A DNA stretch of 64,000 nt from Haliea sp. (lineage in GTDB: Bacteria > Pseudomonadota > Gammaproteobacteria > Pseudomonadales > Halieaceae), in assembly GCA_002862465.1 (NCBI GenBank), contig PKDD01000139.1, positions 18,182 through 82,181 on the forward strand, written 5' to 3'. Both the position numbers and the translations under genes were made by a program. Of the stretch, positions 30,272 through 41,230 are shown piece by piece. The notes beneath the pieces were generated by a model that had not been told where the DNA came from, ran no database searches, and was given only the letters and a program-made list of their open reading frames with translations. Every line of letters begins with the position of its first letter. Position 1 is the stretch's first letter.

Positions 30272-31096
30272 ATGTCGATAACAAGCGGTGGAAGCGCTTC
30301 AGGACAAAACAGTTTGGCTCTGCAGGCCGCCACGACCTTAGATGAAGTGTTCGCAGGCCAGTTGGCCCAGCGGCTCTGTTTGCCTTTGCTAAAGACAGAT
30401 GTTGATCTTGTCCATTGCACCCTGGCAACAGCCGTCTTGGTCATCAGTGGTCATTCACTGTATCTGCAGCAAACTGGGAGAGCTGCGCCGGGACCGGTGA
30501 TGGTCGATTTCGGTAGTGCAGGCATGCGTCATCGCAGCCGTTCAGGTGCCCGCGAGTTGCTGGGCAAGGCAGTGGGGCATGGTAAGAAAATGCCGTTAAA
30601 GGTGCTGGACGCAACGGCTGGGCTAGGCACAGATGCCTTTGTATTGGCTGACCTTGCATGCGAGGTCGTGATGTGTGAGCGTAACCCAGTGATTCTGGAG
30701 ATGCTGCGTTGCGGTTTGCGAAGTGCGGCGGTCAGCGACGATGTATGGTTGTCCGCAGTCATTCAGCGCATGCGCCTGTGCCCAGTCGATGCACGACAAA
30801 TTCCGGCGGAGGAAATTGAGGGTGTGGATGTCATTTATCTAGACCCTATGTTTCCACAGCGCGCTAAAAGTGCGGCGGTGAGAAAGGAGATGGCTCTTTT
30901 TCAACTGCTATTTGATTGCTCTGCAAATCCTCAGGATGCAGATGCATTATTAGTCTGGGCACTGGAGCAGGACACGGCCAGAGTCGTGGTCAAGCGTCCC
31001 TCTAAGGCTCCGAGTTTAGCAACGTTGAAGCCATCTCATTGCATCAGCGGAAAATCAGTGCGTTATGATGTCTATGTGCATCGCAAATTGTTGTGA
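30272..31096 (+). CDS. rsmJ: 16S rRNA (guanine1516-N2)-methyltransferase RsmJ
   Basis: VLDATAGLGTDAFVLADLACEVVMCERNP; VIYLDPMFPQRAKSA. Confidence 0.9.
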   Translation: MSITSGGSASGQNSLALQAATTLDEVFAGQLAQRLCLPLLKTDVDLVHCTLATAVLVISGHSLYLQQTGRAAPGPVMVDFGSAGMRHRSRSGARELLGKAVGHGKKMPLKVLDATAGLGTDAFVLADLACEVVMCERNPVILEMLRCGLRSAAVSDDVWLSAVIQRMRLCPVDARQIPAEEIEGVDVIYLDPMFPQRAKSAAVRKEMALFQLLFDCSANPQDADALLVWALEQDTARVVVKRPSKAPSLATLKPSHCISGKSVRYDVYVHRKLL

Positions 31097-31191
31097 GTTG
31101 CGGCACGTGGTTTCATTTTTCACCGTGTAATCGTGGCTTAGGTGGATCAAATCTTACTTAAGCGGCCACCTGTAATAGATTAGGAGATTTC

Positions 31192-31944
31192 ATGTCTGAG
31201 CATAAAGTTACTGCGCTGGTTACTGGCGCCTCTGCGGGGCTGGGTGCAGAGTTTTGCCGTCAGTTGACCACGCGTTGCGATGTCATTATTGCCGTAGCAC
31301 GGCGTCGGGAGAAACTTGAGGCTTTGGCGAGTGAATTATCTGATTCTGTGGAGGTGCACTGCCTAGAGGCTGACCTCGGTACGGTCGAGGGTCTAGCTGC
31401 AGCTTTAGAGGCAATTCGCCAGCAGGGTCCAGTCGATTATCTCGTTAACAATGCCGGTTTTGGCACACTTGGCGCTTTCGATCAGGCGCCGATTGGCGGG
31501 CAGCGGGAAATGGTGAATCTGCACATTGATGCCTGCATCACCTTGTGTCGTGCTGCGATTCCATTCATGCATGAGCTGGGCGGAGGCAGTATTATTAATG
31601 TATCTTCACTGGGCGCATTTGTCTCGGGCAAGGGGATGGCGGTGTACGGTGCGACTAAGTCCTTTCTCAACTATTACTCACAAGCTTTGCAGGCAGAGTT
31701 GACAGGCTCCGGAATTGAGATTCAGGCGCTTTGTCCGGGATTTGTGCGCACAGAATTTCATGATGCCATGATAGAACATGGCTTTGACCGCGCTCAGATT
31801 CCAGATCAATTATGGATGACTGCAGACGCAGTTGTAACGGCCAGCCTGGCCGCACTAGGCAATGGCCAAGTGCTGTTTGTGCCCGGTGAGGACAATCTCG
31901 ATATTGCGAGGACGAGCCTGCAACGGCAGTTAGAAGACTTATAA
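31192..31944 (+). CDS. SDR family oxidoreductase
   Basis: [25 protein letters not shown] (YxxxK). Confidence 0.88.
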   Translation: MSEHKVTALVTGASAGLGAEFCRQLTTRCDVIIAVARRREKLEALASELSDSVEVHCLEADLGTVEGLAAALEAIRQQGPVDYLVNNAGFGTLGAFDQAPIGGQREMVNLHIDACITLCRAAIPFMHELGGGSIINVSSLGAFVSGKGMAVYGATKSFLNYYSQALQAELTGSGIEIQALCPGFVRTEFHDAMIEHGFDRAQIPDQLWMTADAVVTASLAALGNGQVLFVPGEDNLDIARTSLQRQLEDL

Positions 31945-33075
31945 CAACAACCGCACTAAAATGCCTTTATAGATCGCGGCCAGTCGCGGCAGATCAGCGG
32001 CCAGTACCTGTTCGTCAATTTTGTGTATAGTCGCATTGACTGGCCCCACTTCAATTACCTGAGCTCCTGTGGGCGCAATGAACCGGCCATCAGAGGTGCC
32101 TCCAGCAGTCGAGAGCTCAGGTGCTTTCCCTGTAACCTCAAGTACACTTGCTATGCTGGCATCCAATAACTTTCCTTCAGGCGTCAGAAATGGCTGGCCA
32201 CTTAAACTCCACTGAATAGCGTAATCAAGATCGTGAGACTGTAATATTGACTCAGTACGCTGACGCAGTTCCTTATCGCTGACCTCAGTAGAAAAGCGGA
32301 AATTGAACACAACCTCTACTTCCCCAGGAATAATGTTGGTGACGCCGTTGCCCCCTTTAATGTTTGAAACTTGCATCGACGTAGACGGAAAAAACGCATT
32401 GCCCTCATCCCATACTTCAGATGTTAGCGCATGCAGGGCGGGGAGAAGCCGGTGGATCGGGTTATCGGCTAAATGTGGATAAGCGATGTGCCCTTGTGTA
32501 CCTCGCACGGTTAGGGTCGCTCCGAGCGATCCTCTGCGGCCATTTTTAATGGCATCCCCTAAAGTAGCAGAACTTGCAGGCTCTCCTACTACGCACCAGT
32601 CGATCGACTCGCCTCGCTCACGCAGATAATCCAACACTTTCAAAGTGCCATTCACCGCCGGGCCTTCTTCATCCGAGGTAATCAGAAAGCCAATTCGTCC
32701 AAGATGATCTGGGTGCTCAGCGACAAAATCCTCGCATGCGATTAGCATGGCGGCGAGGCTGCCTTTCATATCTGCACTGCCGCGACCAAAAAGCATGCCG
32801 TCGCATATGGTTGGCTCAAAAGGAGGGCTGCTCCAGCGATTGGTCGCTCCGGGAGGAACCACATCAGTGTGTCCGGCAAAAACCAGCAGTGGACCTTGGT
32901 CGCCGCGCTCGGCCCAAAAATTGCTGACATCACCGTAGGGCAGTTCAGTGCAGTTGAAATTAAGCGCTCGCAGTCGTTCAATCATCAATGCTTGACAACC
33001 CGCGTCCTCAGGGGTGACCGAGGGCTTGCGAATTAGCTCGCAGCAAAGTTCTAGTGTTTTTTCCATGTTGAGCAT
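31939..33075 (-). CDS. dapE: Succinyl-diaminopimelate desuccinylase
   Basis: [55 protein letters not shown]. Confidence 0.95.
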   Translation of the reverse strand: MLNMEKTLELCCELIRKPSVTPEDAGCQALMIERLRALNFNCTELPYGDVSNFWAERGDQGPLLVFAGHTDVVPPGATNRWSSPPFEPTICDGMLFGRGSADMKGSLAAMLIACEDFVAEHPDHLGRIGFLITSDEEGPAVNGTLKVLDYLRERGESIDWCVVGEPASSATLGDAIKNGRRGSLGATLTVRGTQGHIAYPHLADNPIHRLLPALHALTSEVWDEGNAFFPSTSMQVSNIKGGNGVTNIIPGEVEVVFNFRFSTEVSDKELRQRTESILQSHDLDYAIQWSLSGQPFLTPEGKLLDASIASVLEVTGKAPELSTAGGTSDGRFIAPTGAQVIEVGPVNATIHKIDEQVLAADLPRLAAIYKGILVRLLL

Positions 33076-33087
33076 CTATCCTTGGAC

Positions 33088-34107
33088 TCAGTTGTGAGAA
33101 TGGAGTTCTTCGTTCAGTTCCACGGCACTTCGATTGGTCAAACACTCCACTGCACCGGTAGTGGAGTTGCGCCGGAATAGTAGGTCAGATTTTCCAGCAA
33201 GATCCCGGGCTTTTACTGTTTCCACAGGCATACCCTTAACGTCTAGCATAGTGACTTTCGTGCCCGCAGTGACAAATAATCCGGCCTCAACGGTACAGCG
33301 ATTACCGAGTGGAATACCAATGCCTGCGTTGGCGCCGATCAGGCATTTGTCCCCCACGGATATGACGATATTGCCGCCGCCAGACAGGGTGCCAATGGTG
33401 GAACAGCCTCCGCCCAAATCAGATCCAGTGCCCACCATGACGCCCGCAGAAATACGCCCCTCGATCATGCCCGGGCCCTCGGTACCCGCATTAAAATTGA
33501 CAAAGCCTTCATGCATGATAGTTGTCCCCTCTCCTAGATAAGCTCCCAGGCGCACGCGCGCGGTGTGGGCAATGCGGACTCCAGCCGGAACAACATAATT
33601 CGTCATCTTTGGAAACTTATCGATACAGCTGACCTCGAGTACCTCGCCCCGCAATCTTGCCGACAACTGGCGCGCTGGCAATTCGTTGATATCTATAGCG
33701 CCTTCACTCGTCCATGCAACGTTGGGCAGTGCGGCAAAAAGGCCCTCCAAATTGGTGCCATGTGGACGGACCAGACGATGTGAGAGCAGGTGTAGCTTTA
33801 GATACGCTTCAGGTACGTTGCGTGGCGGCAGGTCTTCCTTAAGTAGAACAGCGACGGCAGGTCTGCCGCTGTTATGAAGCTGCGCGGCCAAATTTGCGTG
33901 GTCGGTCGCGCCCGCTTTTTCTAGCGCCGATTGTAACTCTGCTAACTGTTTTACGCTGAGAGGCTTATTGCTGTCGTAATTTTCCAATGCAACCGTCAGA
34001 GGTTGCATGGGATGCAAGGTTGGGAGTGGAAAGAATATTTCCAGCCAATCGCCATTGCTGTTCTGAGTGCCTACGCCCAACCCAAGGGCAAATGTGTCAT
34101 GTGTCAT
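33088..34107 (-). CDS. dapD: 2,3,4,5-tetrahydropyridine-2,6-dicarboxylate N-succinyltransferase
   Basis: Left-handed beta-helix repeats; syntenic with dapE; GVRIAHTARVRLGAYLGEGTTIMHEGFVNFNAGTEG. Confidence 0.93.
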   Translation of the reverse strand: MTHDTFALGLGVGTQNSNGDWLEIFFPLPTLHPMQPLTVALENYDSNKPLSVKQLAELQSALEKAGATDHANLAAQLHNSGRPAVAVLLKEDLPPRNVPEAYLKLHLLSHRLVRPHGTNLEGLFAALPNVAWTSEGAIDINELPARQLSARLRGEVLEVSCIDKFPKMTNYVVPAGVRIAHTARVRLGAYLGEGTTIMHEGFVNFNAGTEGPGMIEGRISAGVMVGTGSDLGGGCSTIGTLSGGGNIVISVGDKCLIGANAGIGIPLGNRCTVEAGLFVTAGTKVTMLDVKGMPVETVKARDLAGKSDLLFRRNSTTGAVECLTNRSAVELNEELHSHN

Positions 34108-34136
34108 TTTTGTTCCGCCGTAAATAAAGCTCCTTT

Positions 34137-34499
34137 TCAGAGCGTGCGTCGATTGAAGATTTTGGCGTAATTGCTCGCAGAAAAACCGACAAATCGCTGG
34201 TGTCCTGTGTCTAGCAAGGGTCGCTTAATAAGCGTGGGATGCAATATTATAGCCGCATGAGCGTGTGCTTCGTCCATCGCGACGCGGGCCTGCTCATCCA
34301 GTGCCTTCCAACTTGTACTGCGCCGGTTTAATAAATTTTGCCAGCCTAGCTCCTCAATCCATGCCGTCACTGCTTCCGAGTCCAACCCATCCTCCCGAAA
34401 ATCGTGATATCGATACTCTATCCCATGGGTATCAAGCCATTTTCGCGTTTTTTTCACCGTATCGCAATTTTTGATGCCATAGAGTGTAATCATAGTCAT
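34137..34499 (-). CDS. ArsC/Spx family reductase (YffB-like)
   Basis: ITLYGIKNCDTVKKTRKWLDTHGIEYRYHDFREDGL; IKRPLLD. Confidence 0.88.
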   Translation of the reverse strand: MTMITLYGIKNCDTVKKTRKWLDTHGIEYRYHDFREDGLDSEAVTAWIEELGWQNLLNRRSTSWKALDEQARVAMDEAHAHAAIILHPTLIKRPLLDTGHQRFVGFSASNYAKIFNRRTL

Positions 34500-34625
34500 A
34501 CTCCAATGGGTAGCGAATTAACTGGATCGGTAGTGTAACAAAGGGCGTCACGGAGTTATAGCGGCTGTGTAAAGCTCCGGTTGTATCTGCTGCGCTTGCA
34601 GTGACGGCTTGCAGCACCGCTTTAT

Positions 34626-35279
34626 TTACGCCTTCAGGGTCTTTTTGGGATGCTTTCGTAGCGGATAGCAGGTCCGACATATTTCGCATACGCGTCCGTC
34701 GCAGCCGCGCGCCGAGCAATAATCACGTCCATAAAAAATGATTTGCAGATGCAGCCGGTTCCAGTACTTTTGCGGAAATAATCGCTTTAAATCTTTCTCT
34801 GTCTGGACGACATTTTTACCGCTGGTCAGACCCCAGCGTTGGGCCAACCGATGTATGTGCGTGTCCACGGGAAAGGCCGGTACACCGAAGGCCTGAGACA
34901 TAACGACACTCGCAGTCTTGTGCCCAACCCCGGGCAGGCGTTCAAGTGCTTCTAGCTGGGCGGGTACTTTACCGGCGTGTTGTTCAAGCAGTATTTCACT
35001 TAGGCGTTGAATCGCTTTAGATTTTTGTGGTGATAAGCCACAGGGACGGATGATGTCTCTGATCTCCTGTACACTTTTGGTCGCCATATCTGCAGGTTTG
35101 TCTGCGAGTTTGAATAAAGCAGGCGTGATTAAGTTGACGCGCTTGTCGGTGCACTGGGCGCTCAGCAACACTGCTATAAGCAGCGTGAAGGGGTCGCTAT
35201 GATCCAATGGAACCGGTGTTTCCGGATAGATATCCTGCAGACGTTGCAGGATATATTTTACGCGTTCAGCTTTGAGCAT
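34626..35279 (-). CDS. nth: Endonuclease III
   Basis: LLSAQCTDKRVN, LERLPGVGHKTASVV HhH, C-terminal Cys cluster CEICRTCYP. Confidence 0.94.
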   Translation of the reverse strand: MLKAERVKYILQRLQDIYPETPVPLDHSDPFTLLIAVLLSAQCTDKRVNLITPALFKLADKPADMATKSVQEIRDIIRPCGLSPQKSKAIQRLSEILLEQHAGKVPAQLEALERLPGVGHKTASVVMSQAFGVPAFPVDTHIHRLAQRWGLTSGKNVVQTEKDLKRLFPQKYWNRLHLQIIFYGRDYCSARGCDGRVCEICRTCYPLRKHPKKTLKA

Positions 35280-35289
35280 GCTGTCATGC

Positions 35290-36480
35290 CTAGCCTTTTT
35301 CTAAGCGCTGAACGATGCGCTGGGCAGCTTCGACGCAGTCGTCAATTGTTGCCACCAAAGCCATACGAACCCTGTTTTCGCCAGGATTGATGCCACCCGA
35401 CTTCCTGGCGAGGAAGCGTCCTGGCAACACGATGACGTTCTCTCCGGCGTAGAGTTGACGCGCAAATTCAGTGTCGCTGACTGGTGTCTCTGGCCATAGG
35501 TAAAAGCCTGCCTCAGGCAACATCACGGGAAGGTGACCGTCTAGTTCTGCCAATACTGCCGCAAACTTATCGCGGTACTGTTGTCTGTTAGCTTGAACAT
35601 GGTGCTCATCGCTCCAAGCAGCGATGCTGCCGAGTTGGTGATGTATTGGCATAGCACAGCCGTGGTAGGTTCGATATTGAAGGAAGCCTCGCAGTATTTG
35701 CGCATCGCCTGCAACAAAACCCGAGCGGAGGCCGGGTAGATTGGATCTTTTTGACAGGCTGTGAAAGACGACGCAGTTGCGATAGTCGTTGTTGTCCATG
35801 GCCACGCAGGCCTCTAAAAGACCCGGGGGTGGAGATTTTTCATCGAAATAAATTTCTGAGTAGCACTCATCGCTGGCAATGACAAAGTCGTGTTCTTGGG
35901 CCAGCTGAATGATGTGCCGGAATTGGTCAAGAGACATTAAAGCACCCGTGGGATTTCCGGGATTACACAAATAAAGCAACTGGCATTGCTGCCACTGTTC
36001 TGCCGTTACACTACTGAAGTCGGGCAGTAGTGCGGACTCATCGGTGCAGTTTATAAAGTGCGGAGTTGCACCTGCAAGCAGTGCTGCCCCTTCGTAAATT
36101 TGGTAAAAGGGGTTGGGACTCATGACCAATGCTGTCCGGTCCGCTGGGACGACGGCTTGGGCGAAAGAAAATAAGGCTTCTCGGGTTCCGCTTACCGGGA
36201 GGACTTGAGTATCCGGATCAATATCCGGTAGCCCATATCGGCGCTTTAACCACAGCGCAATTGTGCTGCGCAGTTCAGGCAGCCCCGCACTTGATGGATA
36301 GTTAGCAACCCGGTGCAGGTTGTCGGAAATTGCCTGAACAACGAAAGCTGGTGACTCGTGTTGTGGTTCGCCAATAGATAGTGCGATACGGGTTTTCGCA
36401 GCGGCAGGTGCCAGATCGCTGAATAGCTGATCAAGTTTCGCAAAGGGGTAGGGCTGAAGGTGGTCTAAATAAGGGTTCAT
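35290..36480 (-). CDS. dapC: Succinyldiaminopimelate transaminase
   Basis: MNPYLDHLQPYPFAKLDQLF start at 36480; SLSKRSNLPGLRSGFVAGD PLP Lys motif; dap locus context. Confidence 0.9.
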   Translation of the reverse strand: MNPYLDHLQPYPFAKLDQLFSDLAPAAAKTRIALSIGEPQHESPAFVVQAISDNLHRVANYPSSAGLPELRSTIALWLKRRYGLPDIDPDTQVLPVSGTREALFSFAQAVVPADRTALVMSPNPFYQIYEGAALLAGATPHFINCTDESALLPDFSSVTAEQWQQCQLLYLCNPGNPTGALMSLDQFRHIIQLAQEHDFVIASDECYSEIYFDEKSPPPGLLEACVAMDNNDYRNCVVFHSLSKRSNLPGLRSGFVAGDAQILRGFLQYRTYHGCAMPIHHQLGSIAAWSDEHHVQANRQQYRDKFAAVLAELDGHLPVMLPEAGFYLWPETPVSDTEFARQLYAGENVIVLPGRFLARKSGGINPGENRVRMALVATIDDCVEAAQRIVQRLEKG

Positions 36481-36487
36481 TAGTTTT

Positions 36488-39160
36488 TCAATTTGCAGCC
36501 TGTTCATCCAACTCGCTGCAGATTGCACTTTGTAGCGCGTTGCAAAGGCTTGAGTCTGTGAGAGCTTGCTGTTGATCATCAGTAATAAAAAATACGTCTT
36601 CCACCCGCTCCCCCAAGGTTTGGATTTTGGCAGCTTGCAACTCGACATTGAACGACACGAAAATTTTGCCTAGGCGAGCCAACAGGCCAGGCCTGTCGGG
36701 GGTAGACACCTCCAGCACGGAGACGTTTTTGACCTCGTCCACGGACATACTGGTCTCGGTGGGGACAACGAAAGATTTCATCTTTCTCGGCGTATGCCAA
36801 TTCGTGTGTACTAACTCTGTGGAGATATTGGCGAGGTTTTCGCTCAGACGTTCCTTGATGTGTGTCAGCCGCGGGCCGTCTTCTGCAATAGGCTGGCCAT
36901 CGGAATCTAGAACGAAAAAGGTGTCAAGGCTCATGCCATCGTTTGCGTTATAAATCCTTGCATCATGTATGCTCAGATCGAGTTGTTCCAGAGTGGCGCA
37001 GATGCAGGAGAAGAGTTTGGCGTTACTGCGAGCATGAATGAAAATCTGTGTAGTGTTGGCAACACTCGATTCTACTCCACTGCGAGCTAGTACTAGGGGG
37101 ACATCGCAGTCCAGATGGTCGGCGATGGCTTCGGTGTGCCAAGCGATATCTTCAATTCGCTCTCTCAGGAAATAATCTTCGGTGCGACTTTCCCACAACT
37201 CGGTGAGTTCCTCCAGTGTGAAGCCGCGGCCTTCCAACATTTCCGCGGATGCTTCACGAGTCTTAGAAACTAGGGCCTCCTTGTCGATTGGATTGTCCAG
37301 TCCGCGGCGCATGGCTCGCCTTGTCTCTGTGTACAGTTGACGCAACAGGCTACCGCGCCAAGCGTTCCACAGAGTCGGATTGGTGCCATTGATGTCAGCC
37401 ACTGTCAGCGTAAACAGATAGTCCAAATGCTCTTCGTCACCGACATGCTCGGCGAACTGCTGAATGACCTCGGGGTCCGATATATCCTTGCGTTGCGCCA
37501 CCGCCGACATAAGCAAATGGTTGCGCACTAACCAAACGACTAATTCAGTATCTTTTTGATCAAGTCCATGCTCTTCACAGAAGCGTTCTGCATCGACGGC
37601 ACCCAGGGTTGAGTGGTCGCCTCCGCGTCCTTTCCCTATGTCATGATACAGGGCGGCGATATATAGCAACTCAATTTTACGCAGCCGGCTTGCCACTCGA
37701 CTGGATACTGGGAACCTGTCTTCGGAATCCGGAATTCGAAAACGTCGCGTGTTTTTGATGACCTCCAGCGTATGCGCATCAACGGTGTAAGTATGGAATA
37801 GGTCATGCTGCATCTGCCCCATGATGCGGCCAAATTCGGGCAGATAGTCGCCCAGAATGCCATAACGAGTCATCCGACGCAGTTGCGATGTTAATTCGTG
37901 AGGACTGCGCAAAATTTGCAGGAAAGTTTGCTTATTACGTTTGTTGGCTCTAAATGCGTCATCTATCAACGATCGGTTGTCACGTATCAGACGTATGGTA
38001 GGGGCCGCAATACCCGTAATTTCTTTGTGTGTGCCACACAGCAGGAATACTTCAAGCAGCGCTTCGGGATGCTCGCTAAAAAGCTTATCGCTGCTGGCCT
38101 CGATATAGCCGTTACGCACATGGAAGCGCGGGTTAAGGATGCTAATGTCATCTTCCATATTTTGCCGCAGAATGGCCTGATCAAAGTTCTGAATTAGGAC
38201 CTCATTCAGTTGCCCAAGCGCTAAAGCCCAGCGGTAGTATGTTTGCATGAATTGCTCTACCGCTAGCTTGTCACCGTCTTTCAAGCCCCATAGATCGGCA
38301 ATTTCACGCTGGTGATCAAACAATAGTCTATCTTCCTCGCGGTCTGTGATCATGTGCAGGGCATAGCGAACCTGCCACATAAAATCTCGCCCCGTGGTGA
38401 GAATAGCCATTTCTTCTGCATTCAAAAATTCTTGTGCCGTAATCTTCTCCAACGATTCCACGCCGAAGTGACGCTCGGCAATCCACCCGATAATCTGCAG
38501 GTCGCGTAACCCCCCGGGGGAACTTTTAACATTGGGTTCTAGGTTGTATTCGGTGTCTGCGAACTTGGTGTGCCGGGTCGTTTGCTCTTGCAACTTAGCC
38601 TGAAAAAAATCCTGACTTGACCACATTTTGCTCGGACTTGTTAGATTGCGTACCTGTTGCATCAGATTTTGGGACCCACGGATAACGCGGGCCTCCATCA
38701 GATTAGTCAGTATGGTAATGTCGCCCGCGGCCTGCTCTGCACAATCGGCAATGTCGCGCACACTGTGTCCAATGTTGAGGCCAATGTCCCATAGCACAGT
38801 CAGAAAGCCCGAGAGTATATCCTTGCAGTCTTCGCCGTTGTCGCCGAGGAGGAAAAGAAGATCTACGTCAGAGTGCGGATGGAGTTCGCCGCGCCCGTAG
38901 CCACCCACCGCGACCATGGCCAATTCAGATGGCGCCCAGTTCTGACGGTCCCATAGTGTACCCAGCAGCGTGTCTATGAAAACAGCGCGCTGTCGAATGA
39001 GATCCCTAGCATGAGTCCCTGAGAGAAACTGTTGATGCAGGTATTGTGTGGTGCTGGCAATAGCCGCTTTGCAGCATTGGATTTCATTTTCGCTGTTGAG
39101 CTGAATTTTGAAAAGGGCCGCATCAAATATGTCTGCTGGTAACTGCATTGCAGCGCTCAC
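36488..39160 (-). CDS. glnD: [Protein-PII] uridylyltransferase
   Basis: VAVGGYGRGELHPHSDVDLLFL NTase, HD domain ALYHDIGKGRGGDHS, two C-terminal ACT domains. Confidence 0.95.
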   Translation of the reverse strand: MSAAMQLPADIFDAALFKIQLNSENEIQCCKAAIASTTQYLHQQFLSGTHARDLIRQRAVFIDTLLGTLWDRQNWAPSELAMVAVGGYGRGELHPHSDVDLLFLLGDNGEDCKDILSGFLTVLWDIGLNIGHSVRDIADCAEQAAGDITILTNLMEARVIRGSQNLMQQVRNLTSPSKMWSSQDFFQAKLQEQTTRHTKFADTEYNLEPNVKSSPGGLRDLQIIGWIAERHFGVESLEKITAQEFLNAEEMAILTTGRDFMWQVRYALHMITDREEDRLLFDHQREIADLWGLKDGDKLAVEQFMQTYYRWALALGQLNEVLIQNFDQAILRQNMEDDISILNPRFHVRNGYIEASSDKLFSEHPEALLEVFLLCGTHKEITGIAAPTIRLIRDNRSLIDDAFRANKRNKQTFLQILRSPHELTSQLRRMTRYGILGDYLPEFGRIMGQMQHDLFHTYTVDAHTLEVIKNTRRFRIPDSEDRFPVSSRVASRLRKIELLYIAALYHDIGKGRGGDHSTLGAVDAERFCEEHGLDQKDTELVVWLVRNHLLMSAVAQRKDISDPEVIQQFAEHVGDEEHLDYLFTLTVADINGTNPTLWNAWRGSLLRQLYTETRRAMRRGLDNPIDKEALVSKTREASAEMLEGRGFTLEELTELWESRTEDYFLRERIEDIAWHTEAIADHLDCDVPLVLARSGVESSVANTTQIFIHARSNAKLFSCICATLEQLDLSIHDARIYNANDGMSLDTFFVLDSDGQPIAEDGPRLTHIKERLSENLANISTELVHTNWHTPRKMKSFVVPTETSMSVDEVKNVSVLEVSTPDRPGLLARLGKIFVSFNVELQAAKIQTLGERVEDVFFITDDQQQALTDSSLCNALQSAICSELDEQAAN

Positions 39161-39942
39161 TTAGCGCCCAGCCTAGTTTCGTTGCTCCGACGCGTAAATA
39201 CCTCGCAGCCGTCATCGGTCACGCACAGCGTGTGTTCCCACTGGGCTGACAATCGCCCATCAAGCGTGGTAACGGTCCAACCATCTGACTTGTTCAATCG
39301 GGTATCCCGTCGGCCGGCATTGATCATGGGCTCGATAGTAAACGTCATTCCCGGTTCGAGTATCAGTCCAGTGCCTTTGCGCCCATAGTGCAAGACCTGC
39401 GGATCTTCGTGAAATACTTTACCGATACCGTGTCCACAGTATTCCCTAACAACTGAATAGTAGTTTTTTTCCGCGTATTGCTGAATGACGTGGCCAATAT
39501 CTCCGAGCGTGGTGCCGGGTTTAACTAATTCGATCGCCTTATATAAACATTCTTGTGTCACATCTATTAAACGACTGGCATGACTGGCAACATTACCTAC
39601 CTGAGCCATAATGCTAGTGTCACCGTGGTATTCGTCTTTAATTACGGTGACATCGATGTTGACGATATCGCCATTTTTTAACTTTTTCGTATCTGAAGGG
39701 ATGCCGTGGCACACCACATCGTTGATAGATGTGCAGATGGAGCGCGGAAAACCGTGATAATTCAACGGAGCGGGAATGGCCTGTTGCACCTGAGTAATAT
39801 GATCATGGCAAATGCGGTCCAGTTCGCCGGTGGTAACGCCAACCTGAACGTGCGGCAAGATCATTTCTAAAGTCTCTGCGGCAAGGCGACCCGCAATGCG
39901 CATTTTATCTATCTCGCCCGCCGTCTTAATCGATGCGCTCAT
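39157..39942 (-). CDS. map: Type I methionine aminopeptidase
   Basis: VCHGIPSDTKKLKNGDIVNIDVTVIKDEYHGDTS, CGHGIGKVFHEDPQV. Confidence 0.95.
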   Translation of the reverse strand: MSASIKTAGEIDKMRIAGRLAAETLEMILPHVQVGVTTGELDRICHDHITQVQQAIPAPLNYHGFPRSICTSINDVVCHGIPSDTKKLKNGDIVNIDVTVIKDEYHGDTSIMAQVGNVASHASRLIDVTQECLYKAIELVKPGTTLGDIGHVIQQYAEKNYYSVVREYCGHGIGKVFHEDPQVLHYGRKGTGLILEPGMTFTIEPMINAGRRDTRLNKSDGWTVTTLDGRLSAQWEHTLCVTDDGCEVFTRRSNETRLGAK

Positions 39943-40090
39943 CAGTAACCTATTGATATATAATTAAAAAACGTATTAGACGCTCGTGAGTTGTATACAT
40001 AAGCATGGCTATTCTACCTTATTCGAATCACAAATGAGTAATCTCCCAAGGGCACCACAAGGCAAAGTTCTTTTATCCATGGCGTCGTTG

Positions 40091-40099
40091 TGGTATAAA
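40091..40099 (+). promoter_or_regulatory. Putative rpsB promoter: extended -10 (TGgTATAAA) followed by GC-rich discriminator
   Basis: TGG-TATAAAG-CGCGCC; ~170 nt before rpsB ATG. Confidence 0.45.
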
Positions 40100-40278
40100 G
40101 CGCGCCTCTCTAGAGTGGCTGACGCCTGAGCTACCGCGGTTTAGTTGCATCCGGAGAGATAGGAACTTAAACGTCGCACACATATCAACACCGGTATCAG
40201 GGTGCCCTCTGGCCTTTATGGCTAAGTAGGTTTGATTTCAGGGATATGTGGAGGATTAACCCACACAAGGTCATAACT

Positions 40279-41121
40279 ATGTCACAAGTGCAAGTTAGTA
40301 TGCGCGATCTGCTGCAAGCAGGTGCGCACTTCGGACATCAAACTCGCTACTGGAATCCTAAAATGGATCAGTACATTTTTGGTGCTCGCAATAAAATCCA
40401 TATTATCAACCTGGAATACACTGTCCCCGCCTTTAATCAGGCACTGGAAATGGTGACGCGACTGGTCGCTAATAAAAACAAAATCTTGTTCGTCGGGACC
40501 AAGCGCGCCGCTGGGAAAATTATAAAGGAGCAGGCGCAACTCGCTGGAATGCCCTATGTTAATCATCGCTGGCTAGGCGGGATGTTGACCAACTACAAAA
40601 CGATCCGCGCCTCAATCAAGCGTTTGCGTGATCTAGAATCTCAACAGGGCGATGGTACATTCGATAGTTTGACCAAGAAAGAAGCCTTGATGCGGACTCG
40701 GGACATGGAAAAACTCGAGCGCAGCATTGGTGGTATTAAGGATATGGGGGGTTTGCCTGACGCCCTCTTTGTTGTTGACGTAGATCATGAGCGTATTGCG
40801 ATTACGGAGGCAAATAAGCTCGGTATTCCGGTAATTGGAATTGTTGATACTAATAGTAACCCCGACGGCGTGGATTATATCATTCCCGGTAATGATGATG
40901 CTACTCGCGCTGTGAAGCTCTATGTGACTGCGGTGGCAGATGCCTGTATTCAGGCCAAGATGGAGTCGGGAGAAACCGCGGCGGCAGTAGATGACCTTGG
41001 TGAAGAAGACGCAGCGGTGTCCGATAGTGAGGCACACCCGGATGTCGAGGCCGCAGTGGAAGTTGACGCCGTCATTGATACGGAAAATATCGAGAAGGAA
41101 AGCTCGGAGCCTGCAGCATAA
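40279..41121 (+). CDS. rpsB: 30S ribosomal protein S2 with acidic C-terminal extension
   Basis: [29 protein letters not shown]; start 40279. Confidence 0.96.
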   Translation: MSQVQVSMRDLLQAGAHFGHQTRYWNPKMDQYIFGARNKIHIINLEYTVPAFNQALEMVTRLVANKNKILFVGTKRAAGKIIKEQAQLAGMPYVNHRWLGGMLTNYKTIRASIKRLRDLESQQGDGTFDSLTKKEALMRTRDMEKLERSIGGIKDMGGLPDALFVVDVDHERIAITEANKLGIPVIGIVDTNSNPDGVDYIIPGNDDATRAVKLYVTAVADACIQAKMESGETAAAVDDLGEEDAAVSDSEAHPDVEAAVEVDAVIDTENIEKESSEPAA

Positions 41122-41230
41122 TTCATTAAACTTGTCTTTGGTTTTTTGCCACACAAAATCCCTCCGGGTTAAGTTGTCGGGGGGCGTTTCAAAAAACACG
41201 GTTTCTAGTTGTTAAATAGGAGAGGTACCA

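Noticed and set aside
33134-33541. 135-aa + strand ORF inside dapD, and similar antisense ORFs in prlC, glnD, dnaE and the RND genes
   Set aside because: Antisense to well-supported conserved genes, no recognisable domains, Pro/Ser/Arg-rich composition typical of shadow ORFs.
36480-36648. Extended N-terminus of the dapC ORF in the track
   Set aside because: The extension overlaps the glnD 3' end in another frame; the family start MNPYLDHLQPYPF begins at 36480.
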